DNA of 15,184 nt from an uncultured Brachyspira sp. Its GTDB lineage: Bacteria; Spirochaetota; Brachyspiria; Brachyspirales; Brachyspiraceae. The translations under genes were made by a program, and so were the position numbers. How positions within the stretch are numbered: the first letter of the stretch is position 1; the number at the start of each line of letters is the position of its first letter. This document shows positions 5,152 through 14,078 of the stretch, one piece after another. The notes below the pieces were generated by a model that saw only the letters and a program-made list of their open reading frames with translations, did not search any database and was not told the DNA's origin. The stretch spans positions 1-15,184 of the forward strand of contig CAKVCG010000031.1 in assembly GCA_934725525.1 (NCBI GenBank), written 5' to 3'.

Positions 5152-7083
5152 TTACTTTTTAAGTTTAAAAATAGTATTTAATTTTAAAATTATTTTTTTG
5201 AAAATAAATATTATCTTATACAATATTGCAGAAGCAATTATTTGTATGATAGTTTCTGGAACTATAGTGTTAATCTTATTTATAAGATATGTAAAATGAT
5301 TTATTAATATATATCTTATTAACAAGAATATTATTATAAAAACTATAAAGCTGCAAAATAATTTTTTACATCTTATAATTTTTCGTTTTTTAGCTATCTT
5401 TTCTTTTTTTATTTTATGGTCTTTTTCTATTTCATTTCTAATATTTTTTAATTTAACTTCTTTTAATTCTTTATTAATATTACTTATCTCGGCATCTTTA
5501 TCAGAAATAATATTTTTACTTTTTTCTAATTCATTATTTATAAATTCTTTTTCTTTTAAAATATTTTCTATATCAAAATCAGTAATATTATATAACACTT
5601 CCTCTATGTTATTATGTGTAATTAATTCTGAAGGTATATAATGTTCTTTTAACATAGCAAGTTCGAGTATAAATCTATCTTTCTTTTCAGAATCTGTAAC
5701 TTCATCTGTTTGCTTTGCTTTTTCTATATCCTTTTTTATTCTTACATATTCAGCTGATATTCGTTTAGATAATGAAGATGATATCGCATTTCTAGACTGA
5801 ATTAGGACATCTATATTAATTGGTGTGTTATCCCCCAAACCTTTATTTAATTTAAACCAAAATATATTTGTAATATTATATAAATCTATAGTTAAATTTG
5901 TTCTATAATCCTTATCTTTTTTATCTTTACTTGCTACAGAAAGTATTTTTTTATTACTAGTTAAAAATATATATTTAATTTTTTCAATTTTTTGATTACT
6001 ATTACCCTTACGCAGTATATTAATATAATTTAATATGTTAGAATATATTTTATTTTTATAATTTTCATCAGGGTTTATATCATTAAAGATTGCATTAAAA
6101 TCTTCAAAATATTGAATATTATCAGTAGAACTATATTCTAATTCTCTTGTTTATTCTTTTATATTATTTGTTTTTAAAAGGCTATAAAAATTGGCTTTTT
6201 TATTTATTATATCACTTGAGTTTTTAGAATCCTTTAGTAGATATTGCATAGCTATATCGAGGTTTATTGAAATAGTTTTATGCTCTATAATATCTATTGC
6301 AGCATTAAAATAATCTTCTATTTGCTGTTTAGTATCTTGAAAGTATTTAATATGAATTAATTCAGTATTATGCTTATTAATACTTTTTACATTTATTTCT
6401 TTTACCAATTTTAAAAAATCTAAAAATAATTCTTTATAAATATTTCCATTATATCCTGCAAAATGAAATAAAACAGATGTATCACAATAAATTGTGAACT
6501 CATCTCTCCAAGTTCCTAAATCATTTATATCAATAGAATATTGAATTCCCATATACAATATTAAACCCTCTCTAATACAATTTAGATGTTTTATAAAATC
6601 TTTATTTGTTTCATTAACTATTATGCAAGCGTTTATTTCATCATAAAATTTAATATCTGTTTCTTTATCATCTAATAAAATAGAGCATAATGACTCCATA
6701 ACTTCTTTTTTATCTATTTTTATCTTATTATGATTTTTTACATACTTATGAATCATATCTAATATATAGTTATTAGATACTAATGAAATATTTTCATCTA
6801 CAAAATTGTTGTTTTTTAATATGCTATAATTAATATTGTATATTTCATTAGAAAGTGTAATTCCATCTATTCTTTTCAATGTTGTTTTTATAATACTATC
6901 AGGTATATCAAAATTATAGATTTCTTTTAAGTATTCTTTCATTTTTCGTAAGCCAAATATTTGCAGATTCTTATCAAAAATTATAGATATAATAAAGTTA
7001 TGTAAAATATCGTATATACTTTTTTTATCATCGTATAATTTTCTAAATACTGCTAAAGCAGCTATAAGGTTTAAATCATTCAT
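5152..7083 (-). pseudogene. PIN-like domain + coiled coil + two-helix membrane anchor, interrupted by one in-frame TAA
   Basis: One frame of 643 codons runs from the ATG at 7083 to the TAA at 5152-5154, broken only by a TAA at 6151-6153 (codon 311). Residues 1-110 look like a helical, winged-helix-like region (YNFDIPDSIIKTTLKRI at 56-72). About 195-310 resembles a PIN-like nuclease fold: a strand into Asp201 in IYCDTSVLF, acidic Glu256/Asp257 and Asp291 in SSDIINKKANFYSLL. After the stop the frame continues as plausible protein, with a Lys/Glu-rich coiled coil (about 506-570) and two hydrophobic helices (about 575-595 and 612-628). The ATG has only a weak AGGG SD. The segment 5152-5838 can open by itself only at a TTG without SD, so it is unlikely to be a separate gene. 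Function is unknown; a membrane-anchored nuclease role is an inference. Base composition is more A/T-rich than rpsF-rpsR, suggesting transfer. Confidence 0.7.
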
Positions 7084-7130
7084 TATTATTACCCTATACT
7101 TTTAATTTATATTTGTTATTCTTATAATTG

Positions 7131-7158
7131 ATTATATTAAAGTATCAATAAAAATCAA
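7131..7158 (-). promoter_or_regulatory. Candidate promoter of the PIN-like gene
   Basis: On the minus strand, TTGATT (7158-7153), 16 bases, TATAAT (7136-7131). The predicted start near 7124 leaves a leader of about 40 bases before the ATG at 7083. In such A/T-rich DNA chance matches are common, but both boxes and the spacing are good. Confidence 0.5.
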
Positions 7159-7245
7159 TAGTTTATATTATAAAAATTCATTTTTGACATAAGAGTATAT
7201 AACCTATTTTACTTCTCTTCAGTCCCCTTAATATTATACATTTAA

Positions 7246-7506
7246 TTACCAACCAATATTTTCTATATCCCCACAAAAAGAAATATCCTTAAAATTAATA
7301 TCATATTTTATTTGTTTTGGTAAATATTGTTTTATTGTTGAAATATCTCCGTTATCATAAACTAATTTGTTTTTTATATCTATTTCATTCTTTTTCACTA
7401 TTACGCTTATATTGTATCCATATTTTTTAACTATAGCATCTTTGCAATCAAACCCTGCGATAACTAATTGATACAATAAAATCCCAGAATTCCAAAGACT
7501 TAAATG
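7246..7506 (-). pseudogene. C-terminal gene fragment, possibly a glycan-locus methyltransferase
   Basis: The frame is open from 7506 to the TAA at 7246-7248, 86 codons. It begins HLSLWNSGILLYQLVIAGFD and ends ISFCGDIENIGW. A TGA (7507-7509) lies directly upstream and the only possible start inside is a TTG without SD, so this is the tail of a longer protein. WNSGILLYQLVIAGFDC, YGYNISVIVKK and the closing GDIENIGW recall, from memory, tails of proteins annotated as methyltransferases in capsule loci; I cannot verify this. The fragment is joined directly to the broken copy of the start of the DUF2971-like gene, so the junction at about 7510-7517 records a rearrangement. Confidence 0.45.
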
Positions 7507-7801
7507 TCAGCCAACAATTTCATTTTTTATTTTGCTATTGCAATATTCTTCTATGGATGAAAATATTCCTATATCTTTTAATCTAAAAAAACCATAATAT
7601 CTGGCGTCTATACTTAAAGAATTTAATTCGCTTTCGCTATCCAAATATTTATCAAAAATATAATCAAAAAGTTCTTTCTTGTCTTCATTATCAATATTTT
7701 TTAGATTTTCATTTTCTAATATTTTATTATCAATAATATCTCCTATAAAGCCATACTATATTGTCAAAACTTTCTATATATTCGCTTAAATTATTATTCA
7801 T
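7507..7801 (-). pseudogene. Truncated, frameshifted copy of the start of the giant DUF2971-like gene
   Basis: Starting from the ATG at 7801 the minus strand reads MNNNLSEYIESFDNIVWLYR, nearly the N-terminus of the protein at 10259-14029. One extra base after that (near 7742) throws it out of frame and into a TGA. In the shifted frame it continues NIDNEDKKELFDYIFDKYLD and on to RLKDIGIFSSIEEYC, again matching the intact gene to about residue 92. It then ends in NEIVG and a TGA at 7507-7509. The match stops abruptly there, where unrelated sequence begins. About 20 substitutions in 285 bases separate the two copies. It is a dead 5' fragment of a second copy or paralogue. Confidence 0.85.
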
Positions 7802-7872
7802 AATATTCATCAAATATAAATTTATACTAACTAATTATAATATGTAATTTATCTAAATCAATATAAAATTAT
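7517..7872. repeat. Long direct repeat, copy R1
   Basis: 7517-7825 aligns with 13746-14053 with about 20 substitutions in the coding part and one single-base insertion. After a 28-base insertion, 7854-7872 again equals 14055-14073, six bases short of the galE stop in the other copy. R1 and R2 point the same way and enclose about 6 kb with two glycosyltransferase genes and most of the giant gene. Confidence 0.85.
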
Positions 7873-7945
7873 GTCTTTCCATAATTAAATTATCAGTTAG
7901 CTTTTTTACTCCAATTTACAATAAAATAATTTGTATAGAATTTTT
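7873..7945. other. Short A/T-rich gap after the DUF4422 gene
   Basis: Between repeat R1 and the DUF4422 stop. I looked for a terminator on the minus strand and found only 3-5 bp pairings, nothing convincing. Confidence 0.4.
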
Positions 7946-8926
7946 TTATATGATTTTTCTTTTTATAGTCAATCTCAATCCAAATAAATATACAATAAAA
8001 TATTTCCTACTTCTTTTAATTCCAAAAATAATATTTTCTTTTACTTCTTCAGCTTTATCCTCATTAATACTTTCAAATATTTTCAATACTCCCAATTCTT
8101 TATATTTAATATTTCTTTCATCGGTTAATTTTCTCATATAACAATCAAATAAAGCCTCGCCCAAATACGCTAAAGTTCTTTTGCCGTTAATTGAATAATT
8201 TGAAGTATCTATTACCTTGTCCAATTTTTCCAATACCGAAAATAAAAAATCGCAATAATCAAAAAATATATCTTTTCTCATAACGAATATATTATAAAAA
8301 TATCGTCTCGTGGTTTCCCTCTGTTCTAAAGTATAACCTTTATACTCTGGATAATTTTCGCAAATGCATTTTACTATTTCGTCATAATCTTTTACATCCG
8401 TCCCAGGTATAATTGTTCCGTAATCTTCCCTTGCATTATTTACATTAACGAGTTTTAATTCGCTTTTCATGGGTAAAATTAAATCGTATTTTTGAATATA
8501 TTTATTTATAGTTTCCGAATTAAGCCCGTATTTATCGAGTAAATTACTATCGTCAAAGCTTGCAAAAATATCTCTATAGGCTTTATTTATTTTCGTTTGT
8601 TCGTATTTATCGTATTCATATTCGTTAAATACCAAAAGCCTTCTGTAATGCATAAAACCGATATAATCTGGATTTCCTAATTTATCGTAATTTTTCCAAG
8701 CCCAATATATTCCCGTTAGCTCGCAATATTCTCTGTTTTTATCAGAGATATTATCTCCCGTATCGTCTCCAATCATATTTTCAATGAGCCAATTATAATC
8801 TTCTTTTAATACTTTTCCGTCTTTCGTTTCTTTTTCTTTTAAAGTTCTTCCCAAATGAATAGGGACAAAAATATCGTTTTTGAATAATGTCGTTTTTTTA
8901 TGATATGCGACTAATATTTTTAACAT
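7946..8926 (-). CDS. DUF4422 family glycosyltransferase of surface polysaccharide synthesis
   Basis: DUF4422 proteins are putative cytoplasmic glycosyltransferases found in capsule, exopolysaccharide and lipooligosaccharide loci. Visible family features in order: MLKILVAYHK at the N-terminus, GDDTGDNIS at residues 53-61, ELTGIYWAWKN at 69-79 and YIGFMHYRR at 88-96. The next 130 residues complete the domain, with a typical YFYNIFVMRKDIFFDYCDF stretch. The tail is basic and hydrophobic. I place the start at the ATG 8926-8924, nine bases after AAGGA, rather than at the TTG at 8935, which touches that SD. It begins 5 bases after the GT2 stop and so is co-transcribed. Acceptor and donor sugar cannot be read from sequence; with glf and galE nearby galactose or galactofuranose is possible. 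Confidence 0.88.
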   Translation of the reverse strand: MLKILVAYHKKTTLFKNDIFVPIHLGRTLKEKETKDGKVLKEDYNWLIENMIGDDTGDNISDKNREYCELTGIYWAWKNYDKLGNPDYIGFMHYRRLLVFNEYEYDKYEQTKINKAYRDIFASFDDSNLLDKYGLNSETINKYIQKYDLILPMKSELKLVNVNNAREDYGTIIPGTDVKDYDEIVKCICENYPEYKGYTLEQRETTRRYFYNIFVMRKDIFFDYCDFLFSVLEKLDKVIDTSNYSINGKRTLAYLGEALFDCYMRKLTDERNIKYKELGVLKIFESINEDKAEEVKENIIFGIKRSRKYFIVYLFGLRLTIKRKII

Positions 8927-8931
8927 ATTTA

Positions 8932-10119
8932 TCAATCCTTTGTCTTAATATTAAATTCTATCTTTTTGAGTTTTTTATATAATCTTTTATTTAACATTTC
9001 CAAATAATTCAATCTATGATATAAAGTATTTATCTGTAATCTTGCAGGCTTTGTGCTTATCTTTATAAATCCAAATATTTTAGTTATTCTGTATATGCCG
9101 TCATCGTATGAATTTATTATCGCTTTCTTAAAGGCTTTGAAATATAATCTAAATAAAATTATAAATCTTGGCGTTTTTAATATATTTTCAACGAATTTCT
9201 TTTGTTTTCTATCAAAATATAAATATTTAAATTCTTTATCGTTTTTTATATCTTCAAAAAGTTCTTTCAATAATTTTAAATATTGACTTTTATATTTTAG
9301 TTGAATTCTTTTATAAAAATTATAATTTGTATAATAAACTTGCAGGTAGAAAGCTTCCTTAATCAATCTTTCAAAAAAACCGTATCGTTTTAAAATTTCT
9401 CTTGTTATAATGCAGTTTGCAGGCATTTTTAATAAATTTTTATTAGTTATTAAAGAGGAAGAATTTTGATTTTCTTCTATTCTATATTGAATAAGATATT
9501 TTTTTAAAAATGATATACTATTTGCTTTACACAAAACTTCTGCTAAAAATGGAACATCTTGATAAGAAAATTTTTCTATGAATTTTATTTCTTTAATAAA
9601 AGAACTTTTATATATCGCCGCCCAAACGGATGCATGCTTATATAGGATTTGAGGATATTCTTTTAATGTAAATACTTCTTTTGGAGCATCAATAAATGAA
9701 AAAAAATTGTTATTATACGGCTTTACAGATTTATGTTTATCAAAAGAATTATATATATAAAACATGCATTTTGTCATATCGGTATCGTTTCTTTTCGCTT
9801 CGTTATATAATAACTCGTAAGCGTTTGGCTCAACCCAATCGTCCGTTTCAAGTATCGCTATGTATTCTCCCGTAGCTTTTTCTATTCCCAAATTAACCGC
9901 CGAGCCGTAGCCTCCGTTTTCTTTATGAATAGGTTTTATTCTTTTGTCTTTTTCGGCGTATTCGTCCATTATTTTTCCGCAATTATCGGGGCTTCCATCG
10001 TCAACAGGAATTATTTCAATTTCTTTCAAAGTTTGATTAATAACGCTTTCAATACATTTTCTAAAATATTTTTCCACATTGTATGTCGGCATAACTATTG
10101 ACACTTTTGGTTTTTCCAT
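8932..10119 (-). CDS. GT2 family glycosyltransferase
   Basis: GT2 (GT-A fold) enzymes transfer a sugar from a nucleotide donor and invert the linkage. The N-terminal domain is classical: VSIVMPTYNVEKYFRKCIES at 7-25, PVDDGSPDNCG at 38-48 (Asp40-Asp41 bind the nucleotide), ENGGYGSAVNLGIEKATGEY at 67-86, and the metal-binding DxD-type ETDDW at 91-95. YSxQDVPFLAE-like sequence (FSYQDVPFLAE, about 194-204) supplies the region of the catalytic base. The C-terminal 150 residues are basic and hydrophobic, probably contacting membrane-linked acceptor; no clear transmembrane helix is present. Length is 395 residues. The start has AGGAGA ten bases upstream and a promoter just ahead. The DUF4422 gene follows after 5 bases. 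It should act in surface-glycan assembly. Confidence 0.93.
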   Translation of the reverse strand: MEKPKVSIVMPTYNVEKYFRKCIESVINQTLKEIEIIPVDDGSPDNCGKIMDEYAEKDKRIKPIHKENGGYGSAVNLGIEKATGEYIAILETDDWVEPNAYELLYNEAKRNDTDMTKCMFYIYNSFDKHKSVKPYNNNFFSFIDAPKEVFTLKEYPQILYKHASVWAAIYKSSFIKEIKFIEKFSYQDVPFLAEVLCKANSISFLKKYLIQYRIEENQNSSSLITNKNLLKMPANCIITREILKRYGFFERLIKEAFYLQVYYTNYNFYKRIQLKYKSQYLKLLKELFEDIKNDKEFKYLYFDRKQKKFVENILKTPRFIILFRLYFKAFKKAIINSYDDGIYRITKIFGFIKISTKPARLQINTLYHRLNYLEMLNKRLYKKLKKIEFNIKTKD

Positions 10120-10142
10120 ATTAAATTAATCTCCTATTTTTA

Positions 10143-10171
10143 TTTATATAAATAGTTAATATTTTTGTAAA
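10143..10171 (-). promoter_or_regulatory. Candidate promoter of the GT2-DUF4422 pair
   Basis: On the minus strand, TTTACA (10171-10166), 17 bases, TATAAA (10148-10143), with a leader of about 17 bases before the GT2 start. This gives the glycosyltransferase pair transcription of its own. The rest of 10120-10258 is nearly pure A/T, and I see no clear terminator for the giant gene. Confidence 0.5.
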
Positions 10172-10258
10172 CATTCTTTTTAGCAAAAACATATTTATCT
10201 CTTCTCTTTTTAATTATTTTTATATTCTTTTTATAGTTATTTTTTAAATTTTTTTATT

Positions 10259-13200
10259 TTATATTTTATCCTGTGCTTCTTTTAGTAGATATTTTACTGC
10301 ATTTTTATCTCTTTCTTCTATACTTTTATATGGATTAAAAGAATATTTATCGTTATCTAATTTTATTTTTCTATATAGGTCTATATTTATTGGCAATTCT
10401 AAAAAATATGGAATATTATTTTCATCTCTTTTTATTCTATTATCATTTTCACATTTGCAATCGACTAAAACTCTAAACTCATTTTCAAAGAAAAAAGAAT
10501 CATCCTTTTGAAAAAAATCTTTAATATCATCTTCATTCTTTTCTTTTTTATTCTTTATATACTTTATATCTCCAAAATAATAAACAAAATTCACACATCC
10601 TTTGTCTAATATATTTTTTATTAATTCATTAGCTTTAACTGTAATTCTAATTTTTATATTATCAAATTTATCATTTGGAACTTGTCCGTATATTTTCCAC
10701 CAAGCATATTCGTCTTTTGAATCAGTAGTTTTACTAAAACAACAGATATAAAACTTATTACTAAATTTACATACTCTTTCTTTAATATCCTCAAAAGAAG
10801 ACGGGTGAGCAATTGTTAAACATCTATTATTAATATCTTTTAATAAATATTTAAAATATAATATTCTCGATAAATATATATTACTAATATCTTCATCTTT
10901 AATATATTTATTGTTAATATAATCTATAATATTTTCTATAGAATCAAAATTTTTTTCATCATTACTATTTAAATTTGAAATTATATATTTAATGGAATTA
11001 TCTTTTTTATTCAACTCTTTCCTTATTTTAAAAGGGATTATTTGATAATTTTCGCTTTTTTGAATTTCTTTCTTTATTGTAAAATTTAAATTATTAATCG
11101 AATTATATATTCTGGTATAAAATTTACTAGGAATATTTAATTTACTTAATATAGATATTATTCTATCTAAAAAGCTATGTATTAAGGTTTCATTTGGAAT
11201 AATTCCATCTTTATAAGGTTTCTCAATTATGCTATTATATAATAAAATTAAATTATCAATAAAAAAATCAAAATTAAAATTATTCTTATCTATATATTCA
11301 AATAGATTTTCAAAAATTAATTTTTCAATTATCATGTCACTATAATAATAATCTCTCTTATTTATTAAAAAATTTGCAAAATCTTGCCATAAATTAATAT
11401 GTTTATACTCTACAATAAAACTTTGTAAATATAAAAGATTTTCATAATGCATTCTTTCTTCAAAATTTAAATCACTATCATTAATAAATTTATCAGAAAT
11501 ATTTTTTATTTTATTTTTTAAGTTGTTAAATTCTACTTGATTAAGATAATCAAAATTATTATATTGGCATAATTGATTTAGTTCATATTTGATATTTTCT
11601 ATAGCACTTGGATTTATATTATAAATAATTTTTATATATTTTGAATTAATTTTTTCTCTGATTTCATATATTAATGTATAACAATTATAATAATAATCAT
11701 TACTATTATATAATTTCTTTGTTTCTAATAATTTTCTTTGCAAATCGTTTATATATTTCAAGTGGTCATGATTAATTTGATTATTTTTATCAATAAAATC
11801 AAGTATTTTTAAATCTAAATTATTTTCTTGTATAAAATTATTTATAATATTAGATACGATTGAATATCTTGCCTCATTTAATGATAATTTATAAAAATGC
11901 AAAGTAAATTCTTCAATATCATTATAATACTGCGTATAATTTTCTTTATCAGAATTATATAATTTAATAATACTTAATAATGTATAATATGAACCAAATT
12001 CATCAGTTATTTTGTTTTTGTCTGTATTTTCTATTAAGTTTTTTAGAACAGAGTTTTTTATTTCTATACTATTAAAAAAAATATCAAAATTTATGTTATC
12101 CGCGTCATATTCCATAATTATGCCGAAATATTCTAAATAATAATTATTATTATAAAGTTTTATATCTCCTCTATAATAGTAATAAGGTATTTTTAACATA
12201 TTTATTAATATTTCTTCATCATATTCAAATTCAATATCAAAAATATTTTTTATATTATAAAATACAAAGTATAAATAACTATTATCAAAAGTTCCTTTCA
12301 AACAATTATGCAAATCTTTTATATTTTCTTTATAATTAGAACTTTTAAAATAATCCTTTATTTTATTTTTTTCTTCTTCGCTAAAATTGACTTTATCTAC
12401 AATATCGCCATGTCTTTTTAAATAATTGTAAAGATGAATAGCCCAATGTTTATCCCAATAATTATCAACATATTCTTTTATTTTATCCATAAATACAGTT
12501 TTTACAAAAAATTTACTAATTATTAAATAGTAATCAATTATAAAAGGATTTATAATAACTCTTTCAGTATCTTCTAAATATTTTTCTTTGTTATCGTATT
12601 TACCTTTATAAAATTCATCATTATAATAACTCAAATCTTGAAATGTAGGGTTATTGCCCAAAACCTTAATTATATTATCTATATCTTCAATAATTCTATT
12701 TTTATCAAAAAATTTATGGACGCATTCTATTCTTTCTTTTTGAAATAATTGCTTTTCTTCTTCTATTTTTTCTTTATATCTTTTATCCGTTTCTATCGCT
12801 TTTTTTACTCCTTTAGGAATCAACGGATATAATTCTTTATTATCTTCTTTGATAATGTGCCAATAGAAAACATTTTTTGTTTGTTTTGGAAATTTTTTAA
12901 ATTCTTCTTTGGTAGGATTTAATAATTGCAATATATTTCTATACCTATTAAAAAAATATAAATCAAATGTTTTAGAGCAGTATTCTAAAAAATTTTCTCT
13001 TACTAAATCCCAATAAATACTTAAATCTATATTTTCACCTATTACATTTTTTATTATTATTTTATTATCTTTTTCCACATATAATGCCAAATACCTAATA
13101 ATAATTACATATTGAGCATCTGTTAATATGTTTTTTATATCTATTTTATTTTTACTTATACAATAAAGAGGAATATCTAATTTATATTTTTCCTCATATT

Positions 13201-14029
13201 CAATATATTCATATATTTCATTCAATTCTTTTTCATCTTTAGTAAAATATATATCTAAAATAAATTTTAATCTTTCAATATCTTCAAATATAGCATCAAT
13301 TATTACTTCTAATATTTTTGTTATTCTTCTATTATAGTTATATTGACTTTTTCTTAATTTTTCTTCATTAAATAATTCTATACAATATTTTATTAAATTA
13401 TCGTATATCAAATCGGATTGTATTTCCTCTTTGGTAAAAGAATATATAATATATTCTAAAATATTATATTGCCCAAATTCATCAAATTTTTTAATTACAT
13501 CTAAAATTTTATCTATATCTTCTTTCTCTTTTATTTTTTCAAGTAGTAAATTTATTATAAATATTAAAGACATAGATTTTGCATAAAAATATCCGTTTCC
13601 ATAATTTATATCTTTTATTCTATCGCTTATGAAAGATAAATATTTGTCAAATGGAATTTCATTTAATAGACTTTTATCGTCTAAAAATAAAGACATATCC
13701 AAACGCATAAATATATCTCTTACATTAGATATTTTTATTTTTTCTATTTCATCTCTTATTTTGTTATTGCAATATTCTTCTATGTGTAAAAATATTTCTA
13801 TATCTTTTAATCTAAAAAAACCATAATATCTTGCGTCTATACTTAAAGAATTTAATTCGCTTTCGCTATCCAAATATTTATCAAAAATATAATCGAAAAG
13901 TTCTTTCTTGGTTTCATTGTCAATATTTTTTAAATTTTCATTTTCCAATATTTTATTATCAATAATATTTCTATAAAGCCATACTATATTATCAAAACTT
14001 CCTATATATTCTCTTAAGTTATTATTCAT
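10259..14029 (-). CDS. Giant 1256-residue helical protein with C-terminal DUF2971-like domain
   Basis: I do not recognise residues 1 to about 1050. They are predominantly helix-forming, very rich in Asn, Lys, Ile, Tyr and Glu, with no signal peptide, no transmembrane helix, no Walker A motif and no obvious repeat. The last 200 residues resemble DUF2971, a family of unknown function: LYFKYL near 1057-1062, CLTIAHPSSFED (about 1070-1081) where the family usually has a SPxxFNDP-like element, ICCFSK at 1095-1100, AWWKIYG at 1109-1115, VNFVYYFGD (about 1098+48), then FFENEFRVLVD around 1180-1190 corresponding to the family's ExExR. I use the ATG at 14029, seven bases after GGAG; the TTG at 14041 overlaps that SD. 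It lies 50 bases behind galE and may share its transcript. Composition is more A/T-rich than galE or rpsF-rpsR, suggesting acquisition. A large scaffold with a C-terminal effector is a hypothesis only. Confidence 0.8.
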   Translation of the reverse strand: MNNNLREYIGSFDNIVWLYRNIIDNKILENENLKNIDNETKKELFDYIFDKYLDSESELNSLSIDARYYGFFRLKDIEIFLHIEEYCNNKIRDEIEKIKISNVRDIFMRLDMSLFLDDKSLLNEIPFDKYLSFISDRIKDINYGNGYFYAKSMSLIFIINLLLEKIKEKEDIDKILDVIKKFDEFGQYNILEYIIYSFTKEEIQSDLIYDNLIKYCIELFNEEKLRKSQYNYNRRITKILEVIIDAIFEDIERLKFILDIYFTKDEKELNEIYEYIEYEEKYKLDIPLYCISKNKIDIKNILTDAQYVIIIRYLALYVEKDNKIIIKNVIGENIDLSIYWDLVRENFLEYCSKTFDLYFFNRYRNILQLLNPTKEEFKKFPKQTKNVFYWHIIKEDNKELYPLIPKGVKKAIETDKRYKEKIEEEKQLFQKERIECVHKFFDKNRIIEDIDNIIKVLGNNPTFQDLSYYNDEFYKGKYDNKEKYLEDTERVIINPFIIDYYLIISKFFVKTVFMDKIKEYVDNYWDKHWAIHLYNYLKRHGDIVDKVNFSEEEKNKIKDYFKSSNYKENIKDLHNCLKGTFDNSYLYFVFYNIKNIFDIEFEYDEEILINMLKIPYYYYRGDIKLYNNNYYLEYFGIIMEYDADNINFDIFFNSIEIKNSVLKNLIENTDKNKITDEFGSYYTLLSIIKLYNSDKENYTQYYNDIEEFTLHFYKLSLNEARYSIVSNIINNFIQENNLDLKILDFIDKNNQINHDHLKYINDLQRKLLETKKLYNSNDYYYNCYTLIYEIREKINSKYIKIIYNINPSAIENIKYELNQLCQYNNFDYLNQVEFNNLKNKIKNISDKFINDSDLNFEERMHYENLLYLQSFIVEYKHINLWQDFANFLINKRDYYYSDMIIEKLIFENLFEYIDKNNFNFDFFIDNLILLYNSIIEKPYKDGIIPNETLIHSFLDRIISILSKLNIPSKFYTRIYNSINNLNFTIKKEIQKSENYQIIPFKIRKELNKKDNSIKYIISNLNSNDEKNFDSIENIIDYINNKYIKDEDISNIYLSRILYFKYLLKDINNRCLTIAHPSSFEDIKERVCKFSNKFYICCFSKTTDSKDEYAWWKIYGQVPNDKFDNIKIRITVKANELIKNILDKGCVNFVYYFGDIKYIKNKKEKNEDDIKDFFQKDDSFFFENEFRVLVDCKCENDNRIKRDENNIPYFLELPINIDLYRKIKLDNDKYSFNPYKSIEERDKNAVKYLLKEAQDKI

Positions 14030-14073
14030 AATTTTCTCCAAATATAAATTTATTTAAATCAATATAAAATTAT
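13746..14073. repeat. Long direct repeat, copy R2 (5' end of the giant gene)
   Basis: Partner of 7517-7872. It covers the first 95 codons of the giant gene, its SD and most of the gap to galE. Similarity ends six bases before the galE stop, so the repeated block begins almost exactly where the upstream glycan gene ends. Confidence 0.85.
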
Positions 14074-14078
14074 ATTTT

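Noticed and set aside
5152..5838. Separate 228-residue membrane protein gene
   Set aside because: Its only start is a TTG without SD, and the same frame continues upstream without a stop for 104 codons into the PIN-like gene, so it is the 3' half of one frame.
6151..7083. TAA as a reassigned sense codon
   Set aside because: rpsF, both Rpn genes, the DUF4422 gene and the giant gene all end in TAA where their families normally end, so TAA works as a stop in this genome.
14030..14078. Promoter between galE and the giant gene
   Set aside because: Only A/T-rich sequence with poor -35 and -10 pairs was found, so co-transcription with galE is simpler.
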